64,000 bases of DNA from Asaia bogorensis (GTDB taxonomy: Bacteria; Pseudomonadota; Alphaproteobacteria; Acetobacterales; Acetobacteraceae), in assembly GCF_900465345.1 (NCBI RefSeq), contig NZ_UEGO01000004.1, forward strand, positions 205,648 through 269,647. The letters are read 5' to 3'. The notes under the pieces were generated by a model that saw only the letters and a program-made list of their open reading frames with translations, did no database searches and was not told where the DNA came from. Below, one piece after another: positions 16,764 through 25,110 of the stretch (within the stretch, counting starts at the first letter, position 1; each line of letters opens with the position of its first letter). Made by a program: the position numbers and the translations under genes.

Positions 16764-18154
16764 GTGAGGAAACCAGCCGCCTCGCCCCGATTGCCGCCCG
16801 TTTCGACATGGCCGAACATTATGATCAGGCTGCGCGTGTTCAGGCTCTCACGGCCATCGCGCTTGCACAGCATATTGCCTCGCATGTCACGCCGGATAAC
16901 CTGCCCCGCCGGATTCTGGAGCTGGGCTGCGGCACTGGGGCCCTCACCCGCCTCCTGCGCGGGCTTTTCCCGGCGGCAGAGATCACCGCCATCGACCTCT
17001 CACCCGGCATGATCGCCCGCGCTGCACGCGCCGTGCCCGATATCTGTTATCACGTGATGGATGCCGAGCACCCGACCCTGCCCGGGCCGTTCGATCTCAT
17101 CTGTTCCAGCTTCTGCATGCAGTGGTTCAGCAATCGGGAAGCCGCCTTTCGTCGACTGGCCCATCTTCTGGCACCGGGTGGGCGATTGGAGGTGACAACG
17201 CTGGCTGAAGGCAGCTTTGCCCAATGGCGCGAGGCCTGCGCCGCGCAATCCCTGCCCTGCGGCTTCCCGGATTATCCCACGGCCAGAACGCTTCTGGCTG
17301 AACTCCCCCCGTCGCTTCAGGGCGAATGGTCGCTTGAGACGTTGCGTGATCCTGTAGGTTCCGCACGCGCGTTTCTGCTCGACCTCAGAAAAATTGGGGC
17401 GACAACGCCCAAGGAGGCCAGCCGCAAGCTGACAGCCCCCGAACTTCGGCGCGTGATGCAGCATTTCGACAGGATGACCAACGAGATGGACTACCAGATT
17501 GCTTTCGGCAGCGCCGTAAAGACACGGGGCGTTTTCGTCACAGGGACGGATACCGGGATCGGCAAGACCCTTGTGTCAGCCATTCTCACCCGTGCGCTCG
17601 ATGCCACCTACTGGAAGCCCTTTCAGACCGGGCTGAGCGATGAAGCAGGCGACACGCATAGCGTCAGTGCGCTTGCCGCCCTCCCCGCTTCACGTGTGCT
17701 GGCCCCCGCCCATGCCTTTCTCGCCCCGCTCTCACCGCAGGACGCGGCGGCGGCAGAGGGCCGGACGGTCAACCTGGAGGGCCTGACCCTGCCGGATTGC
17801 ACGGGGCCTCTGGTGGTCGAGGGTGCCGGCGGGCTGATGGTGCCGCTCAATGACGAGGCCCTGCTGATTGACTGGGCGGCCACACTGGGCCTACCGATCA
17901 TTCTTGTCACCCGCTCCACACTGGGCACGATCAATCACACGCTGCTCAGTCTCGAAGCCCTGAAGCGGCGCAGTATCGCCATTGCCGGCGTGGTGATGAG
18001 CGGCCCCCCGAACGCCGCCAATCGGGCGGCCATAGAGCATTTCGGGCAGGTGCCTGTGCTGGCCGAAATTCCTCTGCTGGACGCCATCACGCCGCAAAGC
18101 GTGGCGCAAGAGGCAGAACGCCTGCGCGAAACCCTGAGACTACAGGGTTTCTGA
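16760..18154 (+). CDS. bioC-bioD: Fused malonyl-ACP O-methyltransferase and dethiobiotin synthetase
   Basis: One 464-residue reading frame carries two enzymes. Residues 1 to about 252 are BioC: the SAM motif ELGCGTG (54-60), AIDLSPGMI and the post-motif DLICSSFCMQW; BioC methylates malonyl-ACP so it can enter fatty acid synthesis. Residues about 256 to 464 are BioD, with the ATP loop GTDTGIGKT (262-270), WKPFQTG and VVEGAGGLMVPL; BioD closes the ureido ring of dethiobiotin using CO2 and ATP. The two domains are joined by only a few residues. The start ATG overlaps the upstream stop (ATGA). First and second-last pathway activities are thus made as one polypeptide. No frameshift is needed to read through the junction. 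Confidence 0.92.
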   Translation: MSEETSRLAPIAARFDMAEHYDQAARVQALTAIALAQHIASHVTPDNLPRRILELGCGTGALTRLLRGLFPAAEITAIDLSPGMIARAARAVPDICYHVMDAEHPTLPGPFDLICSSFCMQWFSNREAAFRRLAHLLAPGGRLEVTTLAEGSFAQWREACAAQSLPCGFPDYPTARTLLAELPPSLQGEWSLETLRDPVGSARAFLLDLRKIGATTPKEASRKLTAPELRRVMQHFDRMTNEMDYQIAFGSAVKTRGVFVTGTDTGIGKTLVSAILTRALDATYWKPFQTGLSDEAGDTHSVSALAALPASRVLAPAHAFLAPLSPQDAAAAEGRTVNLEGLTLPDCTGPLVVEGAGGLMVPLNDEALLIDWAATLGLPIILVTRSTLGTINHTLLSLEALKRRSIAIAGVVMSGPPNAANRAAIEHFGQVPVLAEIPLLDAITPQSVAQEAERLRETLRLQGF

Positions 18155-18171
18155 CCCATTCTGTGCCGCTG

Positions 18172-18573
18172 TCAGCCGGGAAAATACAGGGGCAGATTCT
18201 GGTATTGCCAGCCACAGACCCGCCCGCGCTGACCGTTTGCATCCGGCTGGCCTTCATATCCCTCGACCACATTCACCGCCTCGACATAGCCGAGATGCGC
18301 CGCAAGTTCCGCCGTCTGCTGTGAGCGCACGCCCGAGCGGCACAGGAACAACACGGGCGTTTCCAGCGAGGGCACAAGCTCACGCAACGAGCGTGCGAAA
18401 CCATTGGCATCGTAAGGGTCCCAGCTCAGGGTTTTGACATCCTTGTCGAGGGTTGAGAGGTCGGGCAATCCAACCAGCTGCCATTCGCCGGGGGTGCGCA
18501 CATCAATCAGGACGGCATCCTTGTCTGTCGTCAGGCGTTCCCAGGCAGCTTGTGCCGAAATACAGTCGACCAT
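18172..18573 (-). CDS. Rhodanese-like sulfurtransferase
   Basis: A single-domain rhodanese of 133 residues: VLIDVRTPGEW near the N terminus and the active-site loop with C78 in LFLCRSGVRS. Such proteins move sulfane sulfur from thiosulfate or persulfides to acceptors in the cytoplasm. It is transcribed away from a cysteine synthase gene with 72 bases between the starts, so the two sulfur genes may share regulation. It faces the end of bioC-bioD, 17 bases away. The physiological sulfur donor is unknown. Confidence 0.88.
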   Translation of the reverse strand: MVDCISAQAAWERLTTDKDAVLIDVRTPGEWQLVGLPDLSTLDKDVKTLSWDPYDANGFARSLRELVPSLETPVLFLCRSGVRSQQTAELAAHLGYVEAVNVVEGYEGQPDANGQRGRVCGWQYQNLPLYFPG

Positions 18574-18606
18574 CGTTTTTCCTCATTTATTTTACATGTC
18601 GCGACG

Positions 18607-18634
18607 TTAAACTCTCAAACCGCAGACGTATAGG
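18607..18634 (+). promoter_or_regulatory. Possible promoter of the cysteine synthase gene
   Basis: TTAAAC (18607-18612) and TATAGG (18629-18634) are spaced by 16 bases and lie just before the AGGA binding site and the ATG at 18646. The match to consensus is only moderate. Confidence 0.3.
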
Positions 18635-18645
18635 ATGGAATGTAG

Positions 18646-19701
18646 ATGACCACGCAGAACGTGACCCCCTCCCACGCCACCAGTGTCATTCCGGGCTGGC
18701 AGCACCCTTCAGATGGTATGATCGGCGCCATTGGCGGCACGCCGCTGATCCGTCTGAAGCTGGCGTCGGAAGCGACCGGCTGCGAAATCTACGGCAAGGC
18801 CGAGTTCATGAATCCCGGAGGGTCGGTCAAGGATCGTGCGGCTCTGGCTATCATTCTGGATGCCGAGAAGCGGGGCGCCCTCAAGCCGGGCGGTGTGATC
18901 GTTGAAGGCACGGCAGGCAACACCGGTATCGGTCTTACCCTCGTCGCCAAGGCCCGTGGTTATCGCACCATCATTGTCATGCCGGAAACGCAAAGCCGTG
19001 AGAAAATCGATTTCCTGCGCATGATCGGCGCCGATCTGCGCCTCGTGCCTGCCAAGCCCTTCCGTGACCCCGGCAATTACGTGCATGTCTCCCGCCGTAT
19101 TGCCGAGGAAACCGACAATGCCGTCTGGGCCAATCAGTTCGACAACACTGCCAACCGCGAAGGCCATCGCACAACCACGGCGGCCGAGATCTGGCAGCAG
19201 CTCGATGGTCGTGTCGATGCGTTCACCTGCGCCTGCGGCACGGGTGGTACGCTGGCAGGTGTTGCTCTGGGCCTAGGCGAACTGGCCGAGGCGGCGGGTC
19301 GCAAGCGCCCCGAGATCGTTCTGGCCGATCCGGAAGGCTCAGGGCTGTATGGCTGGGTCAAATCGAACGATCTGAGTGTTTCAGGCGGCTCGATTACCGA
19401 AGGGATCGGGCAATCCCGCGTGACGGGCAATCTGGAGGGCATCACGATTGACGATGCCGAGCGTATTCCCGATGCCGAAGCGCTTGAGCAGATCTTCTCG
19501 CTTCAGGATCGCGAGGGAATCTCGTTGGGCGGCTCGGCGGGAATCAACGTGGCGGCAGCGATTCGCGTGGCAAAACGCCTTGGTCCGGGCCATCGCATTG
19601 TAACAATCCTCTGCGATGGTGGAGCACGCTACCAGTCCAAGATCTTCAATCCTGAATTCCTGCGGGCCAAAAACCTGCCGACCCCACCCTGGCTCGATTG
19701 A
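18646..19701 (+). CDS. cysK: Cysteine synthase (O-acetylserine sulfhydrylase family)
   Basis: The 351-residue protein is a fold type II PLP enzyme that makes L-cysteine from O-acetylserine and sulfide. Visible marks are IGGTPLIRL, the PLP lysine K62 in NPGGSVKDRA, the substrate loop GTAGNTGIGL, the phosphate loop CGTGGTLAG and the C-terminal GGSAGINVA. It is about 30 residues longer than E. coli CysK because of an N-terminal extension and a longer tail, which is usual for the alphaproteobacterial cysteine synthase A subgroup. A close relative, cystathionine beta-synthase-like lyase, cannot be fully excluded. Divergent to a rhodanese gene. Confidence 0.9.
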   Translation: MTTQNVTPSHATSVIPGWQHPSDGMIGAIGGTPLIRLKLASEATGCEIYGKAEFMNPGGSVKDRAALAIILDAEKRGALKPGGVIVEGTAGNTGIGLTLVAKARGYRTIIVMPETQSREKIDFLRMIGADLRLVPAKPFRDPGNYVHVSRRIAEETDNAVWANQFDNTANREGHRTTTAAEIWQQLDGRVDAFTCACGTGGTLAGVALGLGELAEAAGRKRPEIVLADPEGSGLYGWVKSNDLSVSGGSITEGIGQSRVTGNLEGITIDDAERIPDAEALEQIFSLQDREGISLGGSAGINVAAAIRVAKRLGPGHRIVTILCDGGARYQSKIFNPEFLRAKNLPTPPWLD

Positions 19702-19777
19702 GACAGGTTTTCGCAAGTTGTGACGGAATGAAACAGCCCCTTGAAGGGGACATTCGATTCGGACCAATGTTACATTC

Positions 19778-20497
19778 ATGGAAACGACCCCGCACCTTCT
19801 CATCGTTGATGATGACCGCGAGATACGCGAGCTGCTCTGCCGCTTTCTCGAGCGCAACCATTTTCGCGTGACCGCCGCACGCGACGGGCGTGAAGCCCGT
19901 CGTGCCTGGGCGGCCGGCCATTATCAGCTTGTGGTGCTCGACCTGATGCTCCCTGGCGAAAGCGGGCTCGACATTGCCCGCTGGCTGCGCAGCCAGGACA
20001 ATGTTCCAATCATCATGCTGACCGCCATGAGCGATGAGACAGACCGTATCATCGGCCTCGAATTCGGCGCGGACGACTACGTGGCCAAGCCCTTCAACCC
20101 GCGTGAACTGCTGGCTCGTATCCGTGCCGTGCTTCGTCGCACCGCCGACAGTTCCGACAAGAAGCTTTCGGCGGATTCACGCATGATCCGCTTTTCGGGC
20201 TGGACACTCGAGCCTGCGCGCCGTCGTCTGCTCAATCCGGACGGGGCCGAAGTGCCGCTGACAGGTGGCGAATACGACATGCTTCTCGCGTTTCTCGAAC
20301 GCGCCAACCGTGTCCTGACACGTGACATGCTGCTGGAAATGCTGCGTGGCCGACAGGCCGGGCCGTTCGATCGCGCCATTGACGTTGCGGTGAGCCGTCT
20401 GCGCCGCAAACTGGAGGATGACGGGCGTAACGCCCAGATGATCAAGACGGTACGCGGGGGCGGCTATGTTCTGGCCGCCGATGTCGAACGCCTCTGA
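19778..20497 (+). CDS. OmpR-family response regulator
   Basis: The 239-residue protein has an N-terminal receiver domain with the acidic pocket VDDDRE, phospho-acceptor D55 in VVLDLMLPG, T83-region MLTAM and lysine in YVAKPFNP, followed by an OmpR/PhoB winged helix with LTGGEYDML and the recognition region AIDVAVSRLRRKLE plus VRGGGYVL. It regulates transcription after phosphorylation by the kinase encoded directly after it, whose start lies inside this gene. The target genes cannot be inferred. The region before it holds an almost perfect 13-base palindrome CCCCTTGAAGGGG (19737-19749), a possible operator or hairpin. Confidence 0.93.
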   Translation: METTPHLLIVDDDREIRELLCRFLERNHFRVTAARDGREARRAWAAGHYQLVVLDLMLPGESGLDIARWLRSQDNVPIIMLTAMSDETDRIIGLEFGADDYVAKPFNPRELLARIRAVLRRTADSSDKKLSADSRMIRFSGWTLEPARRRLLNPDGAEVPLTGGEYDMLLAFLERANRVLTRDMLLEMLRGRQAGPFDRAIDVAVSRLRRKLEDDGRNAQMIKTVRGGGYVLAADVERL

Positions 20498-22031
20498 CAC
20501 CGTGATCCATCTTCTGCCGCGCTCGCTGCGAGCGCGCACCAATCTGCTTCTGATTGCAGGGCTTTGCGTGGTTCAGGCGGCCGGCCTGACCATCCATGCC
20601 CTCGATCATCTCAATATTGCCGACCGGGCAGAGATGCATGACAACGAGCATCATGCCTTTTCGATCTATCATACGCTGGTCGAACTTCCACCCGCCGACC
20701 GTCAGGCCGGGCTCGATGCGATAGAAGTTCCCTCGAATTTCAAGATCATTCTCGACACCAAGCCAGACACGCATTTTCCAAATTCCTTTGTGCCGCTGCC
20801 ATTTGCCATGAACCCCATGATGCATGGTGCCCCGCCCCCCGAGCGGCAGGATGAGGGCGGTTTTCCGCCTCCGGGTGAGATGAACGGCGCTGAGGGTCAC
20901 AATCCTTTCCCCTTTGAGGGAATGCCGCCCCCCGCGGGAGGCTTCGATCCCGGGCAGTCCGAAGAGCGCAGACCGCCCCCGTTCCTGCCGCCAGCTCTCT
21001 CAGGCATCGGCATGCTGCCTGCGCGTCTGCGCCCGCAACGCATGGTCGTGGGCCACAAACCCGGTACGCGCCATTACGCAATGTCATTGCAAATGCCCGA
21101 TGATCACCGTTGGCTGGTCATGAACTACACGGTGCGACCACCCAATCCGTTTGGTTCACCCACCTTCATGATCTCCTTTGCCCTGATGACGATCTGCGGC
21201 GGTGGCCTGATCCTCTGGGGTTCGCTCCGGCTCATTGCTCCTGTCGCAACGCTCGCCAACGCAGCCACGGCACTTGGCCGCGATGTCCATACGCAGCCAC
21301 TGCCCGAATCAGGGCCAACCGAAATTCGTCAGGCGGCAATGGCTTTCAACACCATGGCAGCGCGTATCCGGCGTTTCGTGACGGATCGCACCCTCATGCT
21401 GACCGCCATCGGTCATGACCTGCGCACGCCCATCACGCGCCTGAAGCTGCGCGCTGAATTCATTGATGATGACGAGTTGCGTGACAAGTTTCTGGCCGAT
21501 CTGGACGAGATGGAAAGCATGGTTGCCGCGACCCTCGCCTTCGGTCGTGACAGTTCGACCCAGGAGCCCATGACGGCGCTTGATCTAGGCGCACTCCTGC
21601 AAACCATCGCGGATGAAGCTGCTGAAGCCCGCCCCGACCTTGCCGATCAGGTAAGCTACCACGAGCCGGACAATGCCATTCGTATCAGGGCACGTTCGCT
21701 GGCGCTCAAACGCGCCCTGACCAACCTCGTCATGAATGCGCTGAAATATGGCGGATCAGCCACCATCAGCGTGACATGTACCCGTGGGCCCGGTCAGGAA
21801 AAGAACGTCTGTATCCGTATCGACGATAATGGCCCCGGCCTGCCGCAGGAAGATCTCGAACGCATGTTCGAACCCTTTGTGCGTGCCGAAACCAGCCGCA
21901 ACCGCGAAACCGGCGGCACCGGCCTTGGTCTGGCCATCGCCCGCTCTACCGTGCGCGGTCAGGGCGGGGATGTCACCCTTGTCAACCGCCCCGAAGGAGG
22001 GCTGCGCGCAAGCGTCATCCTGCCTTTATAA
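20481..22031 (+). CDS. EnvZ-type sensor histidine kinase with Pro/Met-rich periplasmic loop
   Basis: The kinase has about 516 residues: an N-terminal membrane helix (about residues 15-40), a periplasmic region of roughly 190 residues, a second helix near residue 225, a HAMP linker, the HisKA phospho-site in AIGHDLRTPITRLK, and a HATPase domain with NLVMNALKYGG, DNGPGL and GGTGLGLAI. The periplasmic part contains a long stretch (about 95-175) very rich in Pro, Gly, Met, Phe and His, which is not seen in E. coli EnvZ. The start at 20481 overlaps the response regulator by 17 bases, showing that the two form one operon. The signal it senses is unknown. Confidence 0.92.
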   Translation: MSNASDTVIHLLPRSLRARTNLLLIAGLCVVQAAGLTIHALDHLNIADRAEMHDNEHHAFSIYHTLVELPPADRQAGLDAIEVPSNFKIILDTKPDTHFPNSFVPLPFAMNPMMHGAPPPERQDEGGFPPPGEMNGAEGHNPFPFEGMPPPAGGFDPGQSEERRPPPFLPPALSGIGMLPARLRPQRMVVGHKPGTRHYAMSLQMPDDHRWLVMNYTVRPPNPFGSPTFMISFALMTICGGGLILWGSLRLIAPVATLANAATALGRDVHTQPLPESGPTEIRQAAMAFNTMAARIRRFVTDRTLMLTAIGHDLRTPITRLKLRAEFIDDDELRDKFLADLDEMESMVAATLAFGRDSSTQEPMTALDLGALLQTIADEAAEARPDLADQVSYHEPDNAIRIRARSLALKRALTNLVMNALKYGGSATISVTCTRGPGQEKNVCIRIDDNGPGLPQEDLERMFEPFVRAETSRNRETGGTGLGLAIARSTVRGQGGDVTLVNRPEGGLRASVILPL

Positions 22032-22233
22032 GCAATCCGGGTTCTGCCCGAACCCGGCGGCCTTTCCCTGCCCTTCAGCCTGATTACCGGCAAACCTGGT
22101 CAGGGGGTGCGCTACTGGCACCGCAGGGCGCGGCGCGCGAACGCTGCATCAACCTGATTGCCATGCGCTTACTGCCTTTTCGCTGGCAGGAGTTGGTAAC
22201 CGCTCTGTCTGGGTCGCCTCGTTATTCAGTCGA

Positions 22234-22282
22234 GTCCAGAGGCGCACCTCTGGCGGGGTGCGGGGCAGCGCCCCGCGTCACC
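22234..22282 (-). repeat. Copy B of the two-hairpin 3' element
   Basis: On the minus strand the element begins seven bases after the metI stop. Hairpin one is GCGGGGC with GCCCCGC (22260-22266 and 22270-22276), then a C-rich link, then hairpin two CCAGAG with CTCTGG (22236-22241 and 22248-22253). The remainder of the 22032-22288 gap shows no gene. Confidence 0.7.
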
Positions 22283-22288
22283 TATCGC

Positions 22289-22939
22289 CTAACGTTTGAC
22301 TGTTCGCACCGCCAGAGTACCCGCTCCCTGGATAAGCCCCACGAGAAGGATCAGCACAGCCACCACAGCAAACATGATGGTGGTGTTGAAGCGCTGATAG
22401 CCGTAGCGAATGGCCAGATCACCCAGACCGCCCGCACCGATCGCCCCTGCCATGGCCGAGGCGCCGACAAGGGTGATGGCGGTGACAGTCAGCCCTGAGA
22501 GCAATCCGGGCAGGGCTTCGGGAATCAGCACATAGCGGATGACCATCCAGCGCGTTCCGCCCATGACACGCACCGCCTCGATCAGCCCGGGCTCTATTTC
22601 CTGGAGGGAAATTTCGGCAATGCGGGCGAAATAGGGAATGGCTGCAATCGAGAGCGGCACAATGGCCGCCAGCGTACCCAGAGACGTACCGGCAATCAGC
22701 CGCGTGACCGGAATGAGCAGGACCAGCAGGATGATGAACGGAATGGCCCTGATGGCGTCGATCAGCCAGCCGATGGGGTAGCCAAGCCACGGCACATCAT
22801 ACAAATCCTTGCGACGGGTCGCGATCATCAGCACGGCAAGAGGCAGGCCAAACACAAGGGCCACCAATGTCGAGGCTGCAACCATTTCCACCGTCTGGAG
22901 GGTGGAATCGATGATGAGCTTACCGATCAGCCGGTACAT
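22289..22939 (-). CDS. metI: Methionine ABC transporter, permease
   Basis: The 216-residue protein has five hydrophobic helices and the EAA loop with AVRVMGGTRWMVIRYVLIPEALPG, which docks to the ATPase. Length and motif match MetI, the permease of the D/L-methionine importer in the inner membrane. Its start overlaps metN by 20 bases and it is the last gene of metQ-metN-metI on the minus strand. The transcript runs directly into a GC-rich two-hairpin element. Confidence 0.92.
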   Translation of the reverse strand: MYRLIGKLIIDSTLQTVEMVAASTLVALVFGLPLAVLMIATRRKDLYDVPWLGYPIGWLIDAIRAIPFIILLVLLIPVTRLIAGTSLGTLAAIVPLSIAAIPYFARIAEISLQEIEPGLIEAVRVMGGTRWMVIRYVLIPEALPGLLSGLTVTAITLVGASAMAGAIGAGGLGDLAIRYGYQRFNTTIMFAVVAVLILLVGLIQGAGTLAVRTVKR

Positions 22940-23951
22940 AGCCGAGTATCTCCGTCACATGGGCCTGCTGGTCGAGATAGAGGCTGAGCGATGGGCTCAG
23001 CGGCGCGGATAGGGCCAGGATCATGTCGGTCAGGGGTTCTCCCCCGCAATCAAGCGCCCCGCCTTGCACAAGCGTGATATCCTGATCGAAACGACGCGTG
23101 ATCTCCGACAGAAACGCCGTGCAGGCAGCCTGTGGGCCAAGCACGACACGCAGCAGAGTCCTGTCTCCGGGGCGCGGATCGGGCGAAAGCTTCTCACGGA
23201 CATAGGCCGGCAGGGTCGGTCGGATATCGGCCAGAAGCCGTTCCAGACGCTCATCGCCGCGACTGTCACGCAGCAAGGTCGCCATCGTGCCGTTTTCGAT
23301 CAGTGCGCCATGATCGAGCACCAGCACGCGATGGGCAAAACGTCGCACAACATCCATCTCATGCGTGATCAGGATGATTGTCAGGCCCAGATCACGGTTG
23401 ATCTGCGCCAGCAATTCGAGAATGGAGGACGTCGTGTGCGGATCGAGGGCAGATGTCGCCTCGTCGCACAGAAGCAACGAGGGTGAATTGGCAATGGCAC
23501 GCGCAATGCCCACACGCTGCTTCTGACCGCCTGACAATTCGGAGGGGCGTTTGTGCCCGTGCCCTTCGAGCCCGACCAGCGTCAGGAGTTCCGCCACGCG
23601 TGGGGCAATCCGAGCACGGGGCCAGCCGGCAATTTCTAGCGGCAAGGCAATGTTGCCAGCCGCATCGCGTGAGTTGAGCAGGTTGAAATGCTGGAACACG
23701 AGCCCGACCTTGCGGCGCACCGCCACGAGGTCGCGTTCAGGCAGGGCAGCGAGATCGGCTCCGTCGAGCAGGATTCGCCCTTCCGAAGGGCGCTCAAGCG
23801 CACAGAGGCAACGCAGCAGCGTGGATTTTCCGGCGCCGGAGCTGCCGATCACACCGATGATCTCGCCTTTATCAACCTGAAAACTGATATCGCTCAGAGC
23901 GGCCTGCGTCCCGAAACGGCACGACAGACCCGAGACATCAAGAAGCGTCAT
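22920..23951 (-). CDS. metN: Methionine ABC transporter, ATP-binding protein
   Basis: The 343-residue ATPase shows Walker A GSSGAGKS (36-43), the signature LSGGQKQRVGIARAI, Walker B LLLCDEATSALD and the switch histidine in ITHEM. The final 80 residues form the NIL regulatory domain that in MetN binds methionine and blocks transport when the cell is replete. It powers uptake through MetI. The start overlaps the metQ stop by four bases. Glutamate is retained in DEAT, so the ATPase should be active. Confidence 0.94.
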   Translation of the reverse strand: MTLLDVSGLSCRFGTQAALSDISFQVDKGEIIGVIGSSGAGKSTLLRCLCALERPSEGRILLDGADLAALPERDLVAVRRKVGLVFQHFNLLNSRDAAGNIALPLEIAGWPRARIAPRVAELLTLVGLEGHGHKRPSELSGGQKQRVGIARAIANSPSLLLCDEATSALDPHTTSSILELLAQINRDLGLTIILITHEMDVVRRFAHRVLVLDHGALIENGTMATLLRDSRGDERLERLLADIRPTLPAYVREKLSPDPRPGDRTLLRVVLGPQAACTAFLSEITRRFDQDITLVQGGALDCGGEPLTDMILALSAPLSPSLSLYLDQQAHVTEILGYVPADR

Positions 23952-24763
23952 GAAAACGCAGGGATGACAGTATTGGCGTAAACATCAATGAGCGCCTGAC
24001 GGATATTAGGCTGCTGATAGGCGCTCACCAGCGGCTTTACCCAAGGCGCCTGCACATCATCGGTATTGACGGCAATCACGCAGATATAGGGATTGTCCTT
24101 CACGCCCTCGCGCGCCAGCCGCTCATGCACCACATCGACCCCGGCCTTGTGTGCCCAGTCGGTGTTGATCACCGCGGCATCCAGATCCGGCAGGGCACGC
24201 CCCACGACCCCGGCATCCAGCTCGCGTATGGTGAATTCATGCGGATTCTCGGTGATGTCCAGCGGCGTCGGCAGCAGGCCCGCAGATGGCGACAGCTTGA
24301 TGAAGCCCAGTGTCTGAAGCAGCAGCAGCGCACGCCCTTCATTGCTCGGGTCATTGGGCACACCGATCACCGCACCCTTGGGGAGGGCGGCAAGCGTTTT
24401 CCATTTGCGCGAATAGAGACCGATCGGGGCAACATATGTATCCCCGACAGGGGTAATACGGTAGCCATGCGCGTCACACTGCGCCTTGAGAAACGGCTTG
24501 TGCTGGAAGGAATTCGCATCGAGGTCGTGCGACGCCAGCGCCTCATCCGGTGTCGAGTAATCAGAGAACGTGACTATCTTGAGCGCCAGCCCCTGCTTCT
24601 GCGCATTCTGGCTAACCAGGCGCCAGATATCCTCATCCTCGCCCGCCATGATACCCACACGAATAGGTTTACCATCGGCGCGGGCACTACGCAGGCTCAG
24701 AGCCATGGACGCACCAAGAAGCGAGGACAACACCGTACGACGCGGGAGCGAGGCGAAGGACAT
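23948..24763 (-). CDS. metQ: Methionine-binding protein of NlpA family, without lipobox
   Basis: The 271-residue protein is a NlpA/MetQ periplasmic binding protein with PIRVGIMAGEDED, DANSFQHKPFL and GVPNDPSNEGRALLLLQ. Most MetQ proteins are lipoproteins, but here the signal peptide has no cysteine in a lipobox and instead starts with a twin-arginine pair (LPRRTVLSSLL), so a free periplasmic, possibly Tat-exported, protein is suggested. It is the first gene of the operon; the region before it has two near-identical 11-base repeats. Whether it binds methionine rather than another ligand is inferred from metN with its NIL domain. Confidence 0.88.
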   Translation of the reverse strand: MSFASLPRRTVLSSLLGASMALSLRSARADGKPIRVGIMAGEDEDIWRLVSQNAQKQGLALKIVTFSDYSTPDEALASHDLDANSFQHKPFLKAQCDAHGYRITPVGDTYVAPIGLYSRKWKTLAALPKGAVIGVPNDPSNEGRALLLLQTLGFIKLSPSAGLLPTPLDITENPHEFTIRELDAGVVGRALPDLDAAVINTDWAHKAGVDVVHERLAREGVKDNPYICVIAVNTDDVQAPWVKPLVSAYQQPNIRQALIDVYANTVIPAFS

Positions 24764-24798
24764 GAGAAAGATATCCGGTTCCTGGCGCGAGCCGATAA

Positions 24799-24850
24799 AT
24801 TGAACGATTTTTCTTCGTTAATAATATCAGTCTCGACGCATTCAACGATT
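24799..24850 (-). promoter_or_regulatory. Paired 11-base direct repeats upstream of metQ
   Basis: ATTGAACGATT (24799-24809) and ATTCAACGATT (24840-24850) differ at one base and are 41 bases apart, close to four helical turns. The spacing and AT-rich setting before the metQNI operon suggest two sites for one regulator. No known methionine operator or SAM riboswitch was recognised. Confidence 0.35.
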
Positions 24851-24907
24851 GATCTGTGTCTTATACAGAACGCTCGATAAAGCAATGTTCCATCGCGTTC
24901 GAATGGC

Positions 24908-25110
24908 TCAACTCCCAAGCATGAGTTGATCGGCTCTACTGAGGCCGCGATCAGGTATCTTTGCCTTCAGCCTGATCATCAGGAAGCGACCACCCCAGCC
25001 ATCAGGACTTGCCCATAGACTGACGATCTCATCCCCTTTGTCGCTGAGCATCTCCACAAGGAGCACAATATGCTGGTGACCTCCGCTCTGGTATGTCTTG
25101 CGTCATATCA
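24908..25110 (-). pseudogene. Possible small frameshifted gene
   Basis: On the minus strand a frame from 25102 to 24908 is free of stops and encodes a plausible peptide (for example VLLVEMLSDKGDEIVSLW and GWGGRFLMIRLKAK) that ends LMLGS. It has no start with a binding site. A second frame just upstream starts at an ATG near 25110 with GGAGCGGG before it (MTQDIPERR) and runs out of frame after about 25 codons. Joining the two by a one-base shift near 25080 would give a protein of about 65 residues. Family unknown; this could be a decayed gene or chance. Confidence 0.25.

Noticed and set aside
24890..24910. TTCGAAT sequence resembling a tRNA T loop
   Set aside because: The flanking bases do not form a T stem, and no acceptor or anticodon arm can be drawn.
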